Positions 45,235 to 57,700 of a stretch of DNA of 64,000 bases are shown here, piece by piece. The position numbers and the translations under genes were made by a program. The stretch covers positions 4,712,001 to 4,776,000 of the forward strand of contig JBANSL010000004.1 in assembly GCA_037127255.1 (NCBI GenBank), read 5' to 3'. The stretch is from Persicaria tinctoria. Lineage: Eukaryota > Streptophyta > Magnoliopsida > Caryophyllales > Polygonaceae. The first letter of the stretch is position 1. Every line of letters starts with the position of its first letter. Under the pieces are notes generated by a model, which did not search any database, had not been told where the DNA came from, and worked only from the letters and a program-made list of their open reading frames with translations.

Positions 45235-46165
45235 TTGCTATTGAGAAGTGCAATCTGAGTTATGGGTTTATGCATATTTTTTTAATTCTATTAGATCAAT
45301 GAAAGAGCAATGTGTTATTATACACATGATGGTCTTTTGGACCGTTTTTGCTAAAAGATTTGTTGGTTATGTTGTTCTTTTGGACTGATTTAGAGATTAG
45401 TTTTGTATGGTTGGTGTCCTTAATTTTTGTATGGACTGATTTTTGCAAGAATGTTGGCTTCCTTTCGTTGTTCTTGGGTTTAATTAGTCTTAAAAGTCTA
45501 TTAGCTCAATGGAAGATCAATGTGTTATTATATACACATGATGTGGGTTCAAATCCCATATAGGCTTTCTCTAAATCTTAATGGTAGCCAAGACATTTGA
45601 GCTCGGTTGTGCATATTTAGTGAACACAAGTCGAAACATTGACAACGTGAATGTCAACCTACTTGTAGTCTCTCACCCTTATGTTTTGACAACTTAAAAC
45701 AGAAGCAAATTTGAAAACTAAAACAAAAGCAACAATTATGTTCTGAAAACTGAAATAGAAGCAGCTCTGAAAACTGAAATAGAAGCAACACAAAACAAAA
45801 GCAACAATTATGTTCTGAAAGCTGAAATAGAAGCAACTCTGAAAACTGAAACAGAAGCAACACATTACAAACAATTATGAAATGGAAGCGAATCTGAAAC
45901 AGAAGCAGACAATTCTTGAGTTATGAAATCTGAAATGGAAACAAATCTAAAATAGAAGAAATACTTGAGTTATGAAATCTGAAAATTAAGCAATACACTT
46001 AAAAACTAACAGTGCCATTGGGTTTTAGAAAAAGCCTACATGGGATTCGAACTCACATCATGTGTATAATAACACATTGCTCTTCCATTGAGCTAATAGA
46101 CTTAAAATGATATTCACAAACCCATGAGTCAGATTGCACTTCTCAATTTGTGACAAAAATGAAAT
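45235..46165. repeat. tRNA-like repeat in direct and inverted copies
   Basis: Three related copies occur: about 45235-45340 (+, partial), 45480-45572 (+) and 46020-46165 (-). The fullest ones fold like a tRNA: a 7-bp acceptor stem AAGTCTA/TAGGCTT, TT, a D arm AGCTCAATGGAAGAGC and a T arm with (G)GTTCAAATCC(C). The anticodon stem ATGTGT/ACACAT has a loop of abnormal size, so this is a tRNA-derived repeat and not a working gene. Confidence 0.6.
45690..45985. repeat. Degenerate minisatellite
   Basis: Repeats of a roughly 21-24-bp unit (TCTGAAAACTGAAATAGAAGC with variants) stand in a larger period including AACAATTATGTTCTGAAA. The long minus-strand frames here are by-products. Confidence 0.75.
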
Positions 46166-46187
46166 AGAAATTGAACTTCTCTATTGC

Positions 46188-46469
46188 TATGAAATCTAGA
46201 GAATCAGCCTCTAGATCTCACAGTAGCAACAATTGTTGATCCTCCCTTACGATGGAGGTTAGAACTTGGAGAGAAAGATATTTTGGGAATTTTCTGTATA
46301 TTGTAATGTACCCCAAAAACTTACACTGAAATAGGCCTAACAACCTATATATATACTGCCTTGTGGTCCCTATCTTAGCTGTAACAAACTCCTACCGAGC
46401 CATATACCACTTAACCACACATCACTAACCACAGTGCTCTACCACAGTGCTCTAGCTAACCTCTCTACA
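46188..46469 (-). repeat. Copia 3' LTR
   Basis: 282 bp, identical to the other LTR except CACAG here against CACAT there (about 46225). It contains CCTATATATATACTG, a possible promoter TATA region when read in either strand. Confidence 0.93.
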
Positions 46470-46477
46470 TCCCCCCC

Positions 46478-49400
46478 TCAAGGTGGACGTGGGTGATCGA
46501 AAACCAGTCCAAGCTTGAGAGACAAGAACAAATGTTGCTGAGCCCCAAGTGGTTTAGTGAACAAATCGGCTAACTGTAAATTGGAAGAGACATGGACAGT
46601 AAAGATGAATCCCTCCAACACCAATTGGCGCACAAAATGGCAATCTATCCGAAGATGTTTCGTGCGCTCGTGGAACACCGGATTTGCTGCGAGTTGCTGA
46701 GCTGCTTTATTATCACAGCAGAGGGGAATTGGTTTAGGGATAGAGATACCAAAGTCTTGAAGAAGGCCATCTAACCAAATCACTTCCCCAACAGTAGTCG
46801 ACATCGCTCGATACTCGCTCTCTGCAGTCGACTTCGACACAGTCCTTTGCTTCTTAGTTTTCCACGAAACTAATGACTCCCCTAAGAAGACGCAATAGCC
46901 TGTAAGAGAACGGCATGTAAACATACAGCTGCCCCAATCCGCATCCGAGTAAGCCTTGAGGGTCAGCTAGACACTGCAAGGATAAAACAGAGAGCAATTG
47001 ATGGTCCCTTTTAAGTAGCGCATGAGAAACAATGCCGCCTTCATATGAGGAAGACGAGGAGCTGACAAGAACTGAGTGAGTTGTTGAACAGAGTAAGCTA
47101 TATCCGGTCTTGAGACTGTGAGATAAAGAAGTCTACCAATGAGTCGGCGATATGACTCGGGGTCCGGGAGCAGCTCACCATCAACCAGATTTAGGTGCAA
47201 ACCTCTTTGCATTGGGAAGTTAGCTGGCTTACAATCCAACAGTCCAGCATCAGTAAGCAAATCGAGGACGTATTTCCTTTGATTTAGACGAATGCCAGAA
47301 GATCCTCGAGAGATTTCCATCCCCAGGAAATAACGAGCAAGGCCAAGGTCTTTGATGGTGAAGGCAGCATCCAGGGATGCCTTCACTCGGGCAATTTCAG
47401 ACTCGTCATTCCCAGAGAGGAGCATGTCGTCTACATAGACGAGCGCCACTGTGATGTGGGGACCTTGACGTTTCACAAAAAGGGAATAATCCTGTGTGGA
47501 CTGGGTGAAGCCAAACTCAGTGAGATGCTTAGTGAGCTGAATGTTCCACTGGCGGCTGGCCTGCTTGAGGCCATACAAACTTCATTTCAAGAGGCAAACT
47601 TGACCAGGAGCGCCTTGGTGATAACCAGGAGGGACAGCCATGTAGACCTCCTCATCCAAGAAGCCATGGAGGAACGCATTATTAACATCTAGCTGGTGGA
47701 GTGGCCATGAAAATGAAGCTGCAAGAGCGAGTAATGTGCGAACTGTGGCAAATTTTGCCACCGGGGAAAACGTATGTTTATAATCCTTCTCCTTGACCTG
47801 GTTGTAACCCTTGGCCACTAGCCGAGCTTTATATCTTTCCACCTCACCATCTGGCCTGAACTTTGTCTTGAAGACCCACTTGCACCCAATTGCTTTCTTG
47901 TCCTTGGGCAATGTGGTGAGAATCCAGGTGTTGTTGGCCTCAAGAGCACCAAGTTCCTTGTTCATAGCATCTACCCAAACAGACTGCTTACAAGCTTGCT
48001 CATAACAGGAAGGCTCAGGCACGGATAGAACATGAAATAAGGACCTGATATAGTCTTGAGAGTGGTCAGCAAGGTCCTCAATTCTCAGAGCATGAAAGGC
48101 TTGAGAGAAGCTGTCTGAACTGTCTTCAGAAGTGTGTCTGGTGGGAAGATTCTGGCATACAAAATCTTGCAGTCTGGAGGGTCTAACAATGGTGCGTTGG
48201 GGCCTTGTTGGTGGTTGATCGCCAGCAGGTGCATCACTAGATGAAGCCTCAACATCAGTGGAATTCTCAGCAACAAGATCAAGAGGGCCAGATGAATCAT
48301 GAGAGGTTGATGGGGAATGGTAGGGGACTGAATGTGCAGGAGAATTAACATGGGAAGGGGACTGAAACAAGGGAGAAGGATGAACATCAGTACGAGCATC
48401 TTCATTGTGCAAAGGAACAAAAGGAAGGGTAGTTGAACTGAGTGAGGGAGTCAGAGCATGTGCAGCACTGTCCTTGAATGGAAAAGTGGCTTCATGAAAC
48501 ACTACATGACATGCCACAAACAACCTGTGATTTTCAAGATCATACACTTTATACCCTTTCTGACCAGGAGGGTAACCAATGAAGAGACATCTGCGTGCCT
48601 TTGCATCAAACTTCCCTCTCAGAGATGGTGAGATGAAGGCAAAGCATAGACACCCGACGACTCTTAGTGAATCATAGGAAGGTGGCCTGTGGAACAATAC
48701 TTCATACGGGGATTTCGAAGCAAGGACGGACGAGGGGAGTAAGTTGATCAGGTATGTAGCAGATAGAATGCACTCCCCCCAAAATTTAATTGGGAGATTG
48801 GCATGGAGACGGATAGCCCGAGCGGTTTCCACCAGATGGCGATGCTTCCGCTCAGCTCTGCCATTTTGCTCGGGATTACCGGGCACTGAGCGTTGGTGAA
48901 CAATGCCCTTTCATGACAGCAGCTCTTGCATCTTGTGTTGGACGAATTATGTCCCATAGTCTGACCTTATGGTTAAGACCTGAAGACTGAATTGAGTTTC
49001 CACGAATTGTAGGAAATCTCGAATCAAACCGAACACCTGATCTTTGTACCTGAAGAGGAAAGTCCAAGTACTACGACTATGATCATCCACCACTGTCAGG
49101 AAGTACTTAGACCCACACATGGAAGGGGTCCTATATGGCCCCCAGACATCCATGTGTACGAGTTCAAAGACCCGCGAAGCAAGAGAGTTACTTCTCTCAA
49201 ATGGCAGCTTATGGTGCTTGGCCAAAACACAAGATTCACAATCAAAATGCTGAGGCACAGCGCCTTTGCAAACATCCAGATGTTGTAGTTTAGATAAGGA
49301 CCCATGTCCCAGACGAGCATGAAACAAATCAAACGAGGTGTTCAAAGTAGCCACCTTACATGATGTAAAAACATCTTTATTACTGTCTGCAACTCTCACA

Positions 49401-51028
49401 ACAGTTGGAATGGAAGAACTCACATGTTCCTTAGGGATGCATCGAAAACCAGTAAATTTGTAGAGTCCATTGCTTCTGTGTCCAGCAGCTAGCACTTCCT
49501 TAGTTGAAATGTCCTGGAGAATACATTGGTTTTTGTAAAACATGAACACCAAGTCACCTGTATCAAGCAACTGAGAGACTGATAGAAGACTGTGCTTAAA
49601 GGATGGCAAATAGAGAACATCCTTTAGTACCACAGATTTATTCAACTCTATTGTCCTTGAGTACAAGACCACCTGTGTGAAACCATCAGGTAACCCAATG
49701 AAAATAGGTCGAGGCAGCAGATTCAACTCTTTGAATAAGCTCTTATCAAACGTGATGTGATCCGTAGCACCTGAATCCACAATCCACATTTGATGCTTAT
49801 CCACGAGCCCACTGTTGCAGTTAAATTGTGATGAAATAATACCTGCGAAATTCATTGCCCCATGGACATTTGAGGGACCAGCGTCTGGACCAGGTTGTTT
49901 CCCCTTCATCATCTTCATGAGCTCATTGAACACTGCACTGACCAGCTGTGCATCCGGCTTCTGTTCAAACCTGAACTTTCCTGAGCTTGTACTGAGAGTG
50001 TCATCATCAAGGGGAGTCTCAACCTGTGGGATCTCCTGAGAGTTGCCAGCAAATCGGTTCTCAGATGGCTTTCCTTTAGGACCTTTGTACCATTCGGGGT
50101 ATCCTACAAGTTTGAAACAAGTCTCCTTAAGATGACCTTTCTCCTGACAAAAATCACATTTCCTTTCAGTTTTTGCTTTCTTGCTCTCACGCCTGTAATC
50201 TCCCCCTTTGGATTGTTGAGAGCTCTGTCCAGATCCAGTTGATTGACGGCCAACTGCAAGGACATCATGTGACCCTTGTGTATTTCCACCCGTGATCCCT
50301 TTCTGTCGCTCAATCTGCATAACCATCTGATAAGCCTTGTTGATAGAAGGCAACGGTTCCATGGAGAGAATGTGACTCCTCACATTGTCAAAAGCATCCG
50401 TGAGCCCCATGAGGAATTGCATAAGTCTAGCAACTGCTTCCTTGTCCAGAATCTTCTTGAGAATGGCACAGCTGCAGCGAGACATCACGCCACATTTGCA
50501 GATCGGATAGCCTTCTATTGACTGAAGCTCATCCCAGATCTTCTTGAGCTTGCTGTAATACACCATCACGCTCTGGTTCTCCTGGCGAACATTGCACAAT
50601 TCCTTGTGCATCTGATATATCAGCGGGGCATTAGATTCAGCGAATCGTTCCTTGATCTCTGCCCAAAGTTCTTGTGCGGACTGAGCGTGCATTAGATTCT
50701 CAGAGAACTCACTCTTCATGGAGTTCAGAATCCAACTCATAACCATCAGGTCACATCTAATCCATCTCTCATAATCCTCTTCATCCTCATTCGGTTTCTT
50801 ACACATTCCATTCACAAATCCATATTTCATCTTTGCTCCTAAGGCCATACGCACGCTCCTACTCCAGCTCAGAAAATTAACTCCATTAAATGGCACAGAA
50901 ACGAGAGTCATACCTGGATGGTCAGAGTTAGCGAGGAACAGCGGATCCAAGTTGTTGCTTCCAAAATTCGGTTGATGGCCGCCTTGATTTGCGACATTAG
51001 TGTCCAGAACTTCTTCCATCGTTACCAA
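46478..51028 (-). pseudogene. Copia Gag-Pol polyprotein with four in-frame stops
   Basis: The order is Gag, zinc knuckle CDFCQEKGHLKETC, protease VDSGATDH, pre-integrase zinc region, and integrase (HMDVWGPY, SDYGT, NGRAERKHR). Then come reverse transcriptase (YVDDMLLSG) and RNase H (YSDADWGSC, AESEYRAMS). The frame is kept throughout, with no frameshift seen, but is cut by TAA 48947-48949, TGA 48911-48913, TGA 47582-47584 and TAG 46967-46969. The first two fall in integrase, the third in RT and the fourth between RT and RNase H. The first Met is at 51028. The element could move only by help from relatives. Confidence 0.9.
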
Positions 51029-51200
51029 GGACAGCTAAACTTGCAGCAATCGGAAAGAGATCTTCAAGGATCAGAGATCCAAACAGGAACACTCGGCAAC
51101 TTCGAACAACCAGAGCTGGAATCAGTGAGCTCCGATTGAACCACCTCTGCACCAGCGCTTGCTCTAGATCAGGATCTGATCGTTGAGGGCTCTGATACCA

Positions 51201-51482
51201 TATGAAATCTAGAGAATCAGCCTCTAGATCTCACATTAGCAACAATTGTTGATCCTCCCTTACGATGGAGGTTAGAACTTGGAGAGAAAGATATTTTGGG
51301 AATTTTCTGTATATTGTAATGTACCCCAAAAACTTACACTGAAATAGGCCTAACAACCTATATATATACTGCCTTGTGGTCCCTATCTTAGCTGTAACAA
51401 ACTCCTACCGAGCCATATACCACTTAACCACACATCACTAACCACAGTGCTCTACCACAGTGCTCTAGCTAACCTCTCTACA
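51201..51482 (-). repeat. Copia 5' LTR
   Basis: 282 bp, followed inward on the minus strand by the PBS TGGTATCAGAGC at 51189-51200. It pairs with 46188-46469. Confidence 0.93.
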
Positions 51483-51551
51483 ATTGCACTTCTCAATATC
51501 TCGTCAGAATCTTATCCAAGCATGAACGATCTCTCGCAACCAAAGATCGCC

Positions 51552-51734
51552 ATACATGCTCTCAAAGTAATCCTTGCCCAGTCCAAGTGACAGCTCACTG
51601 AACGATCTCTCATCGAATGATCTCTTTCTCTCGATGTTCAACCTCGGCTTATCCAGAAGCTTAGAAAGGTCAAAGTCATACATCTCAGCGATTGAGCAAT
51701 GAGAGCTCACTGTTTTTAGCCCACCTCCTTCCAT
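51552..51734 (-). pseudogene. Neutral/alkaline invertase N-terminal fragment
   Basis: The minus-strand reading matches the N terminus of plant cytosolic neutral invertases (CINV type): MEGGGLKTVSSHCSIAE, LSKLLDKPRLNIER, SFDERSFSELSLGL. Similarity stops after YFESMY, and the frame ends soon after at 51504 in unrelated sequence. A TTTTAG acceptor-like site precedes the ATG, so 5' UTR intron sequence was carried along. The catalytic GH100 domain is absent, so it is not functional. Confidence 0.75.
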
Positions 51735-52670
51735 CTCTCCCAAACCTAAAAGAAGGAAATAATCGACCAACATATATTGACAGCTATACACACAATTTTT
51801 GGAAAAATCTCAGATTGTGTAATGATGATTAGACAAATCACACTTGGATACATCTTTTGTCAGCTGTACATCACACCACATGACAACATCCGGTACACTG
51901 ATAAGCAAAGCCAGGTTGTATGCAACTGAACTGGAATTAGGAAAGAGTCCTGAAAATCCATCCCGAGCAATAACTTTTGGAGCACTTCCTGCAAAAGAGG
52001 AAAAAAGGTTCCTCTTTCAGTTACAGCAAAATATAGTTCTTGAATGCATGGACTTTCATAAGCTACTTTTTCCCTGAGCATGAAATCAGCAGGATAATAG
52101 CACAAATGGGAAGCAAATCCCATAAAACAGGCAGAATACATGGAAAATACTGATATCATTTACAAAAATATTACCAGAAAGTTAAACATCGATCAATGAA
52201 ATTCCTAATTCCTGAAGCAGAAACAAACAAATAGGAGGAGCTGTATCTGTAGCCGAAAGTAACTTAAGATCTTAAAACTCATGAATTCAGCGACTGCATC
52301 ACCGAAACGCGACAAATTCACAAATCAAAAGCTTCCGAAACCACCTCATTAAAAGCGAAAACCTAAAAAGCAATAGCAGCCAAATCACTACCCCCTGCCA
52401 CATCCTCATTCGCTGGGATGCAAATTAAAAGGTTTTTGTTATCTACTGAGTCAAAAAGCAAAACAAACAGAGTAAAAAGAACAAAAACCTACCCTGATAT
52501 CAGAAAGGTTCCTGATTCCAGTTTTAGAAAGATTGAGGAACAATAAATAAATAATAAGCAATTAAGTTTGTAAGATTCAAAATAATCGAGATTTCAAATA
52601 GATCAATATCAACCAAGGGTACTCATGGAATGGAATCAAATCCACAATCTAACCAAAGTATATATGAAAT

Positions 52671-53280
52671 TCAAAACAAAGTAAGCAGCGAAAACATGGC
52701 ATAGAGCAACAAGCAAGGGTAAGTGATCACCCAACACTGATCGCCTAGCTCCGTCACCATAAGCCTGGAGCAAACCCTAGTAGTAGTAGCCCAGGCCACA
52801 AAGACGCTGCAGACGGCGAACCGAATCCACCCGGAGGGCGGCAGAAACAGCCACGCCACGACGGAGAACAGCGTGATGGGGAGCATACAGTAGGCTACGA
52901 CGCTAGCACACCGGTGAAGACGGCCCCAATTCCCCTTCCTCCCTGACAGAAGATTCAGAATCCAGTAGAGAGGGAGGGAGGCGATGATTGTCCACCCCAA
53001 AATCACGCCGAATGGGAACTTGCGATTGGCGAGAAATTGTACGCCAGTGAAGATCAAGTTGTACATGACCGGCCCCGTCAGATCGGGGATGGCGTGGGGG
53101 ACGTACGGGATCGATTCGGAACGGGTTGAAGACAGTCAGGGTCTTGCGCCAGATGAGGGGAAGCTGATCTCGAGCTCCTCGAACAAGCCGCTCTCCGGCT
53201 CCAATGATCGGCGGGAAGAAGGGGATGGTCGAAAGCGCCGGTGGGAGCCTACGGAATCTATGAGACAGACTTGCCCGAGA
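52671..53280 (-). pseudogene. Yip1-family (YIPF5-like) membrane protein fragment
   Basis: The minus-strand reading resembles plant YIPF5/Yip1 homologues, which act in ER-Golgi vesicle traffic. Matching parts in order are ESGLFEELEI, LIWRKTLTVFNPFR, IPDLTGPVMYNLIF, FPFGVILGWTIIASLPLYWI, CASVVAYCMLPITLFSVVAW and a C-terminal YPCLLLYAMFSLLTLF. They lie in three reading frames, implying two frameshifts, near 53150 and 53100. The start of the gene is missing. The four-helix C-terminal part (52671-53066) is open. Confidence 0.65.
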
Positions 53281-53287
53281 AATAGAA

Positions 53288-54140
53288 CTGAACATTGCCT
53301 TTGTGGACATTGCAGGTGTGTATAGCTTGCTGGCTTTAAGAAAGGCCAGCTCAAAATTTTGGTTCATTCGTATGATCGGTGCCTTGGTGGACGAGCCTTT
53401 GATGAGGTTCTTGTCCATCATTTTGGTGTCATATTTAAGGAAGAATACACGTTCGCAGAAGACCCATATCCGAGCCTGTTCGTAGGTGTGAGATCTTGGA
53501 GCTTGGAGCTATTTGTAGGGGGAGAGGTAGACCGAAGAAGAGCTGGATGGAGGTTATTCGGCATGATCTACACTTGCTGAACCTTTCGGAAGATATGACA
53601 GGGGATAGAGACCGCTGGAGGAGGTGCATTCGGGCTGCTGATGTTTAGAAGCTTCAGAAGTTGGAGGATGGGTGTTGGGTCCTACTGTGTTGCTCCTTTT
53701 CTGCCTTGCTCTTTGCTCCCTTTTACCTCACTCTTTATTATTGACATGTTTCCATGTTTGGTTTATACATTATTGTTTTGGGTCTATCGGAAACACTCTA
53801 TCGACTAGTTCGGGGAAAGAGTGCGTACATCCTGACCCCCCAGACCCTGCCTTATCGCGGGATATACTGGGTTGTTGTTGTTGTATTTAAGGAAGAATAC
53901 CAGATTGATGTAATTCAGGATGCAAAATCATGTCTCAGACTCAGGGCTGCTGTTGGAAAATGGAAGAAAACTCCTTGCAGAAGCAGGTATCTCAGTTGAA
54001 AACATCCAATCTATGCACTAGAGATTGTTGGATCTGGATCTCGAGTTCTGTCTGTTATTCGACGATGTTAGGGACTCAGTTTTTTGGTAACAATGAATGC
54101 AGTGATTGTGTTGCCAAGGGTTGTGCTATGCCTTGATAAA
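53288..54140 (+). pseudogene. HSP70/HSP110-type chaperone fragment
   Basis: Plus-strand pieces match the ATPase-domain region of plant HSP70-14/15/16 (HSP110-like) proteins in order: LNIAFVDIAG, FKKGQLKILVHSYDRCLGGR, FDEVLVHHF, DVIQDAKSCLRLRAA, ISVENIQSM, VGSGSRVLSVI, GTQFFGNNECSDCVAKGCAM. They are broken by several frameshifts and stops, and by a LINE inserted at 53449-53883. Both ends of the gene are missing. Its left end abuts the oppositely oriented Yip1 fragment within about 10 bp. Confidence 0.75.
53449..53883 (+). mobile_element. 5'-truncated RTE-type LINE
   Basis: It is flanked by the 17-bp duplication TATTTAAGGAAGAATAC (53432-53448 and 53884-53900). The start encodes an RTE-like C-terminal piece (IRHDLHLLNLSEDMTGDRDR, WRRCIRAADV), and the end has the RTE-type CCTGCCTTATCGCGGGATAT...GGGTTGTTGTTGTTG tail. 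Confidence 0.85.
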
Positions 54141-54795
54141 TATGCAGTGCATTCATACCATTGTTTCATACTGCTTACCATTACTTTCTGCTATGTTAAC
54201 TCATTTATCAAACCCTGCCTTGAAAAATATGCAGTGCATTTATCCAAGTTACCACTATGCACATTTCATTATAGAGATAGAATAAACTAAAAACATTAAA
54301 AAAATGTTTGATAGATTTTTTTGGTCAGTGGTCTTCAAATTTAAAGAACTCCAATATGATGTTATTATAAATAGATATGAATTTTGATAACTATTGTGAA
54401 AATAAATAAAGTAGGATAGATTTGATTTTTATTGATTATTATGAAAATGATGATACAGAAAATATAAAGCATCTAAAGATTTTATTTGTTTAAAATTAAG
54501 ATTTTGGCTAGAATCATAATTTTTTAATAATATATTTTTAATGTCCTATGACTCCCATCATTATGATTTAAAATAAGTTTATCTCCTTATTATTATTATT
54601 ATTATTATTATTATATTTTGAATTAATCTCATTTTTATTATTTTAAAGAATTACTAAATTATTGATTATCTTTAATTAATATTAATGAATAAATATAATT
54701 TTTATTTAAAAGGTTTTGTTAAAATCCTAATTGGATATCCTAAAATGAAGGGGGTTCCATCACATCACCAAAAACTCTTCCGTTTTGAGTTTATA
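54141..54795. other. AT-rich stretch between the Helitrons
   Basis: No gene is seen. It has a (TTA)n run at 54588-54612 and a small duplication of AATATGCAGTGCATT at 54139 and 54228. Confidence 0.5.
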
Positions 54796-57700
54796 CTAGT
54801 ACAGTCCCCGCGCCATGGCGCGTGCGCGAGGAAAAAAATATAAAATATCTATTATAAGGATGAACAAAAATAATAATGAAAGAAATACAAATGGTGAAAT
54901 ACATTAATGAATATAAAAATAAATATATGAATGGATGTTGTCGTTACGGTAGACTTCGTCCATAGGATTCCTGGGAAAAAAAATAGTTTGGTTATATGAA
55001 GGGATGAAAATGTATATAAAAAGAAATAATGTAAGGCTAATCTTACAAAATGAGGAAAATAAGGATTATGGGTGGGTGACACCAAGTCCTCCAAACTCTA
55101 ACTGAATGTACTCTGTCTGTGTAAACAAATTAATAAGCACAATAAGACCAATATTATGATTAGCATAATGAAATAAAAGTTATAAAGGCAAAAAAAAAAA
55201 AGACAAACAGTAAATAGAATGTACATGTTAGGCTAAAATATGTAAGATTTCTTTGTACACGACGTTAACAGTAGTGTTGAGCGAGTTACCATTCTTATCA
55301 TAGGATAGAATTTTCAAGCCAGATTTGGATGTAACCCTTGAGACAGCAACATACAACTGGCCATGGCTGAAGGCTGGCCTTCTCAAGTATAGCCCAACGT
55401 GAGAAAGAGATTGGCCTTGACTTTTGTTAATCGTCATGGCAAAACAGACCGACACTGGGAATTGTCGCCGTTGAAACTGGAATGGAAAAGATGATGTTTG
55501 TGAAGGGCACATGACCATACGTGGTATGAACACTTGGTCACCAACATTTCGCCCTGCCATAACACTCGCCTCAATGACATGGTTACCGAGTCGCGTAACT
55601 ATCAACCTGGTTCCATTGCATAAGCCAGCGGATTGGTCTATGTTCCTCATCAGCATAATAGGAACACCAACCTTCAACCGTAACACATGGTTTGGTATGC
55701 CCGAAGCTTTGATGGTATTAAGGAACTCAGTAGAATATAACGGCTGACCAGAACTTATACACCCATCCGTCTTCAAGATGCTGTCAGAACTGAGGTACAC
55801 CTTATCATCTCCTGGCATATTATCAAGTATGTAGTCATTGACTTCATCCACAGATTCATGTGTCGGAGAAAGGATGGCCCTGTCTCGAAAATAGGTCACA
55901 TCTGAAAAGTGCTGCATTATAGAGGGATAAGTATGTTCAACAATTGCTGCAACAGGATCTCCGGTGTAAGTGAGTAGCAAATCAGAAGGTATCTCTATGG
56001 TAGAATCGCCACTGCTATGATCACCTAAGGTACCATCACCCACTTGAAGAATCCATTCAGAGAAGGCACGAAGTTCTTGCACAGTGGAATCTGAAGAATC
56101 TCCCGAGAGCCGCATATTTCTAGTCAGTGTCAGCACTTTGCATGACTTCCACAAATAGGAAGAATTAATTGACGCTGAAACAATATCATGCCTAGTCCCT
56201 CGAGGAATAACAGGCAAGATTTGTCTAAAGTCGCCGCCAAGAACAACAACCTTACCACCAAATGGCTGAGATGAGCTGTGCGGATTTGAGAACCCGAGAA
56301 CATCCCTTAAGCTTCGATCCAATGCTTCAAAACAAAACTTATGCATCACAGGTGCTTCATCCCAAATAATAAGACTTGCCTTGCATATAAGCTCTGCCAA
56401 CGGAGTACCTGACTTTATGTGGCAAGTTGAATGAGAATCAACGTCTATAGGAATTGCAAATCTAGAATGTGCTGTCCTGCCACCTGGGATAAGTAGAGAA
56501 GCAATCCCACTCGAAGCAACAGTTAGAACAATGCCACCCATAGAACGTATAGCAGCGGCAAGGGCTCTCCATAAATACGTTTTACCTGTGCCACCGTAAC
56601 CATATAGGAAGAAGAGTCCTCCTACGTCGCGAGAAACAGCCTTCATGATATCATCATAAACTGCACGCTGCTCAGCTGTAAAGTTCGACAGTAGGCTAGT
56701 ATGCTCCAGAGCCAACTTGGATCTATCATAGTTGAGTTCATCCTGAATGAGCTTGTTACATCCCTCTGTAATGAGGATATCATTGGGAAGAGGCATTGGA
56801 GGGTGGGCTCGAAGAGAGCTACCATTACGCTGCAGTGATTTCTCAATCTCTGCAAGAGCATAATTCTTGAGTTGTTCTTCACTTAACTGCAAATCTGCAA
56901 ACATAAGTAAGATAGTGAATAAACTACTATACTGTAACATGTTCAAATAAGAAAACGAATAAATTCCTATGTACACACCTTTCATCCGAAGTATTTTCCG
57001 TCGACGGTGAAGAATATCATCGGTCAGGAGATGCCATGTTTTCTCCCAAATAAATTCCGGTCTGGACAAAGTACCAGTTAATAACAACATGGCAAAAAGT
57101 CTCCGCAAGTAGGAAGGATGTCCTGAAAAGCTAGCTTCTTCTATGGCCTCTATGTACTCCTTTTCATCATCCAACAATCCCAATGCATAACACGCTTCCT
57201 TGAAAGAACCATGGACGACTCCATTCACCGTTCGTATATCTTCATATGAGGTAGGACCTTTAACCGTATTCAATAAGATACGGAGGTAATACAACTCCTT
57301 TGCGGCGGGAGTGACATGAAACATTCTACCGATTGCAAAACCTCGTATTCTAGGAGTCCATTCACGTTGTTGCGGCTTCCACACGAACTCGGTAGGGAAC
57401 TGAGCATAAGTTAAGGCTCTAGCGGCGTCATACTTCTTATTACACTCCATCCATTCCAAAAACATAGTTTGTCGCCCCTCGACTTTGTTGATGACATCAT
57501 TGATGGACTCAGCATCACGGAACACAACATTCTGTTGGTTTGGCAGATGAAAATTCAACCGCTCAACAGAGGTAGCCCTGTAGTGGATAGGAAACTCGTA
57601 TATTCGCCAAAGCGCCTCAATAGGAGATAGATACCTGAAGATAATAATGAGGGTGAACAGATGCAAGAGAACGTAAGTAGAAATCATTCAGTTGGAGACT

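Larger units (their letters stand above)
46188..51482 (-). mobile_element. Complete-length Ty1-copia element
   Basis: LTRs of 282 bp (46188-46469 and 51201-51482) differ by one base in my reading. The 5-bp duplication ATTGC flanks the element (46183-46187 and 51483-51487). On the minus strand the LTR starts TGTAGAG and ends TTTCATA, so the ends are TG...TA. The PBS TGGTATCAGAGC (initiator Met tRNA type) abuts the 5' LTR, and the polypurine tract TTGAGGGGGGGA abuts the 3' LTR. Gag-Pol is in one frame with four stops. Confidence 0.95.

Noticed and set aside
45654..45874. Two overlapping minus-strand frames rich in F, C and L
   Set aside because: They are translations of the minisatellite at 45690-45985.
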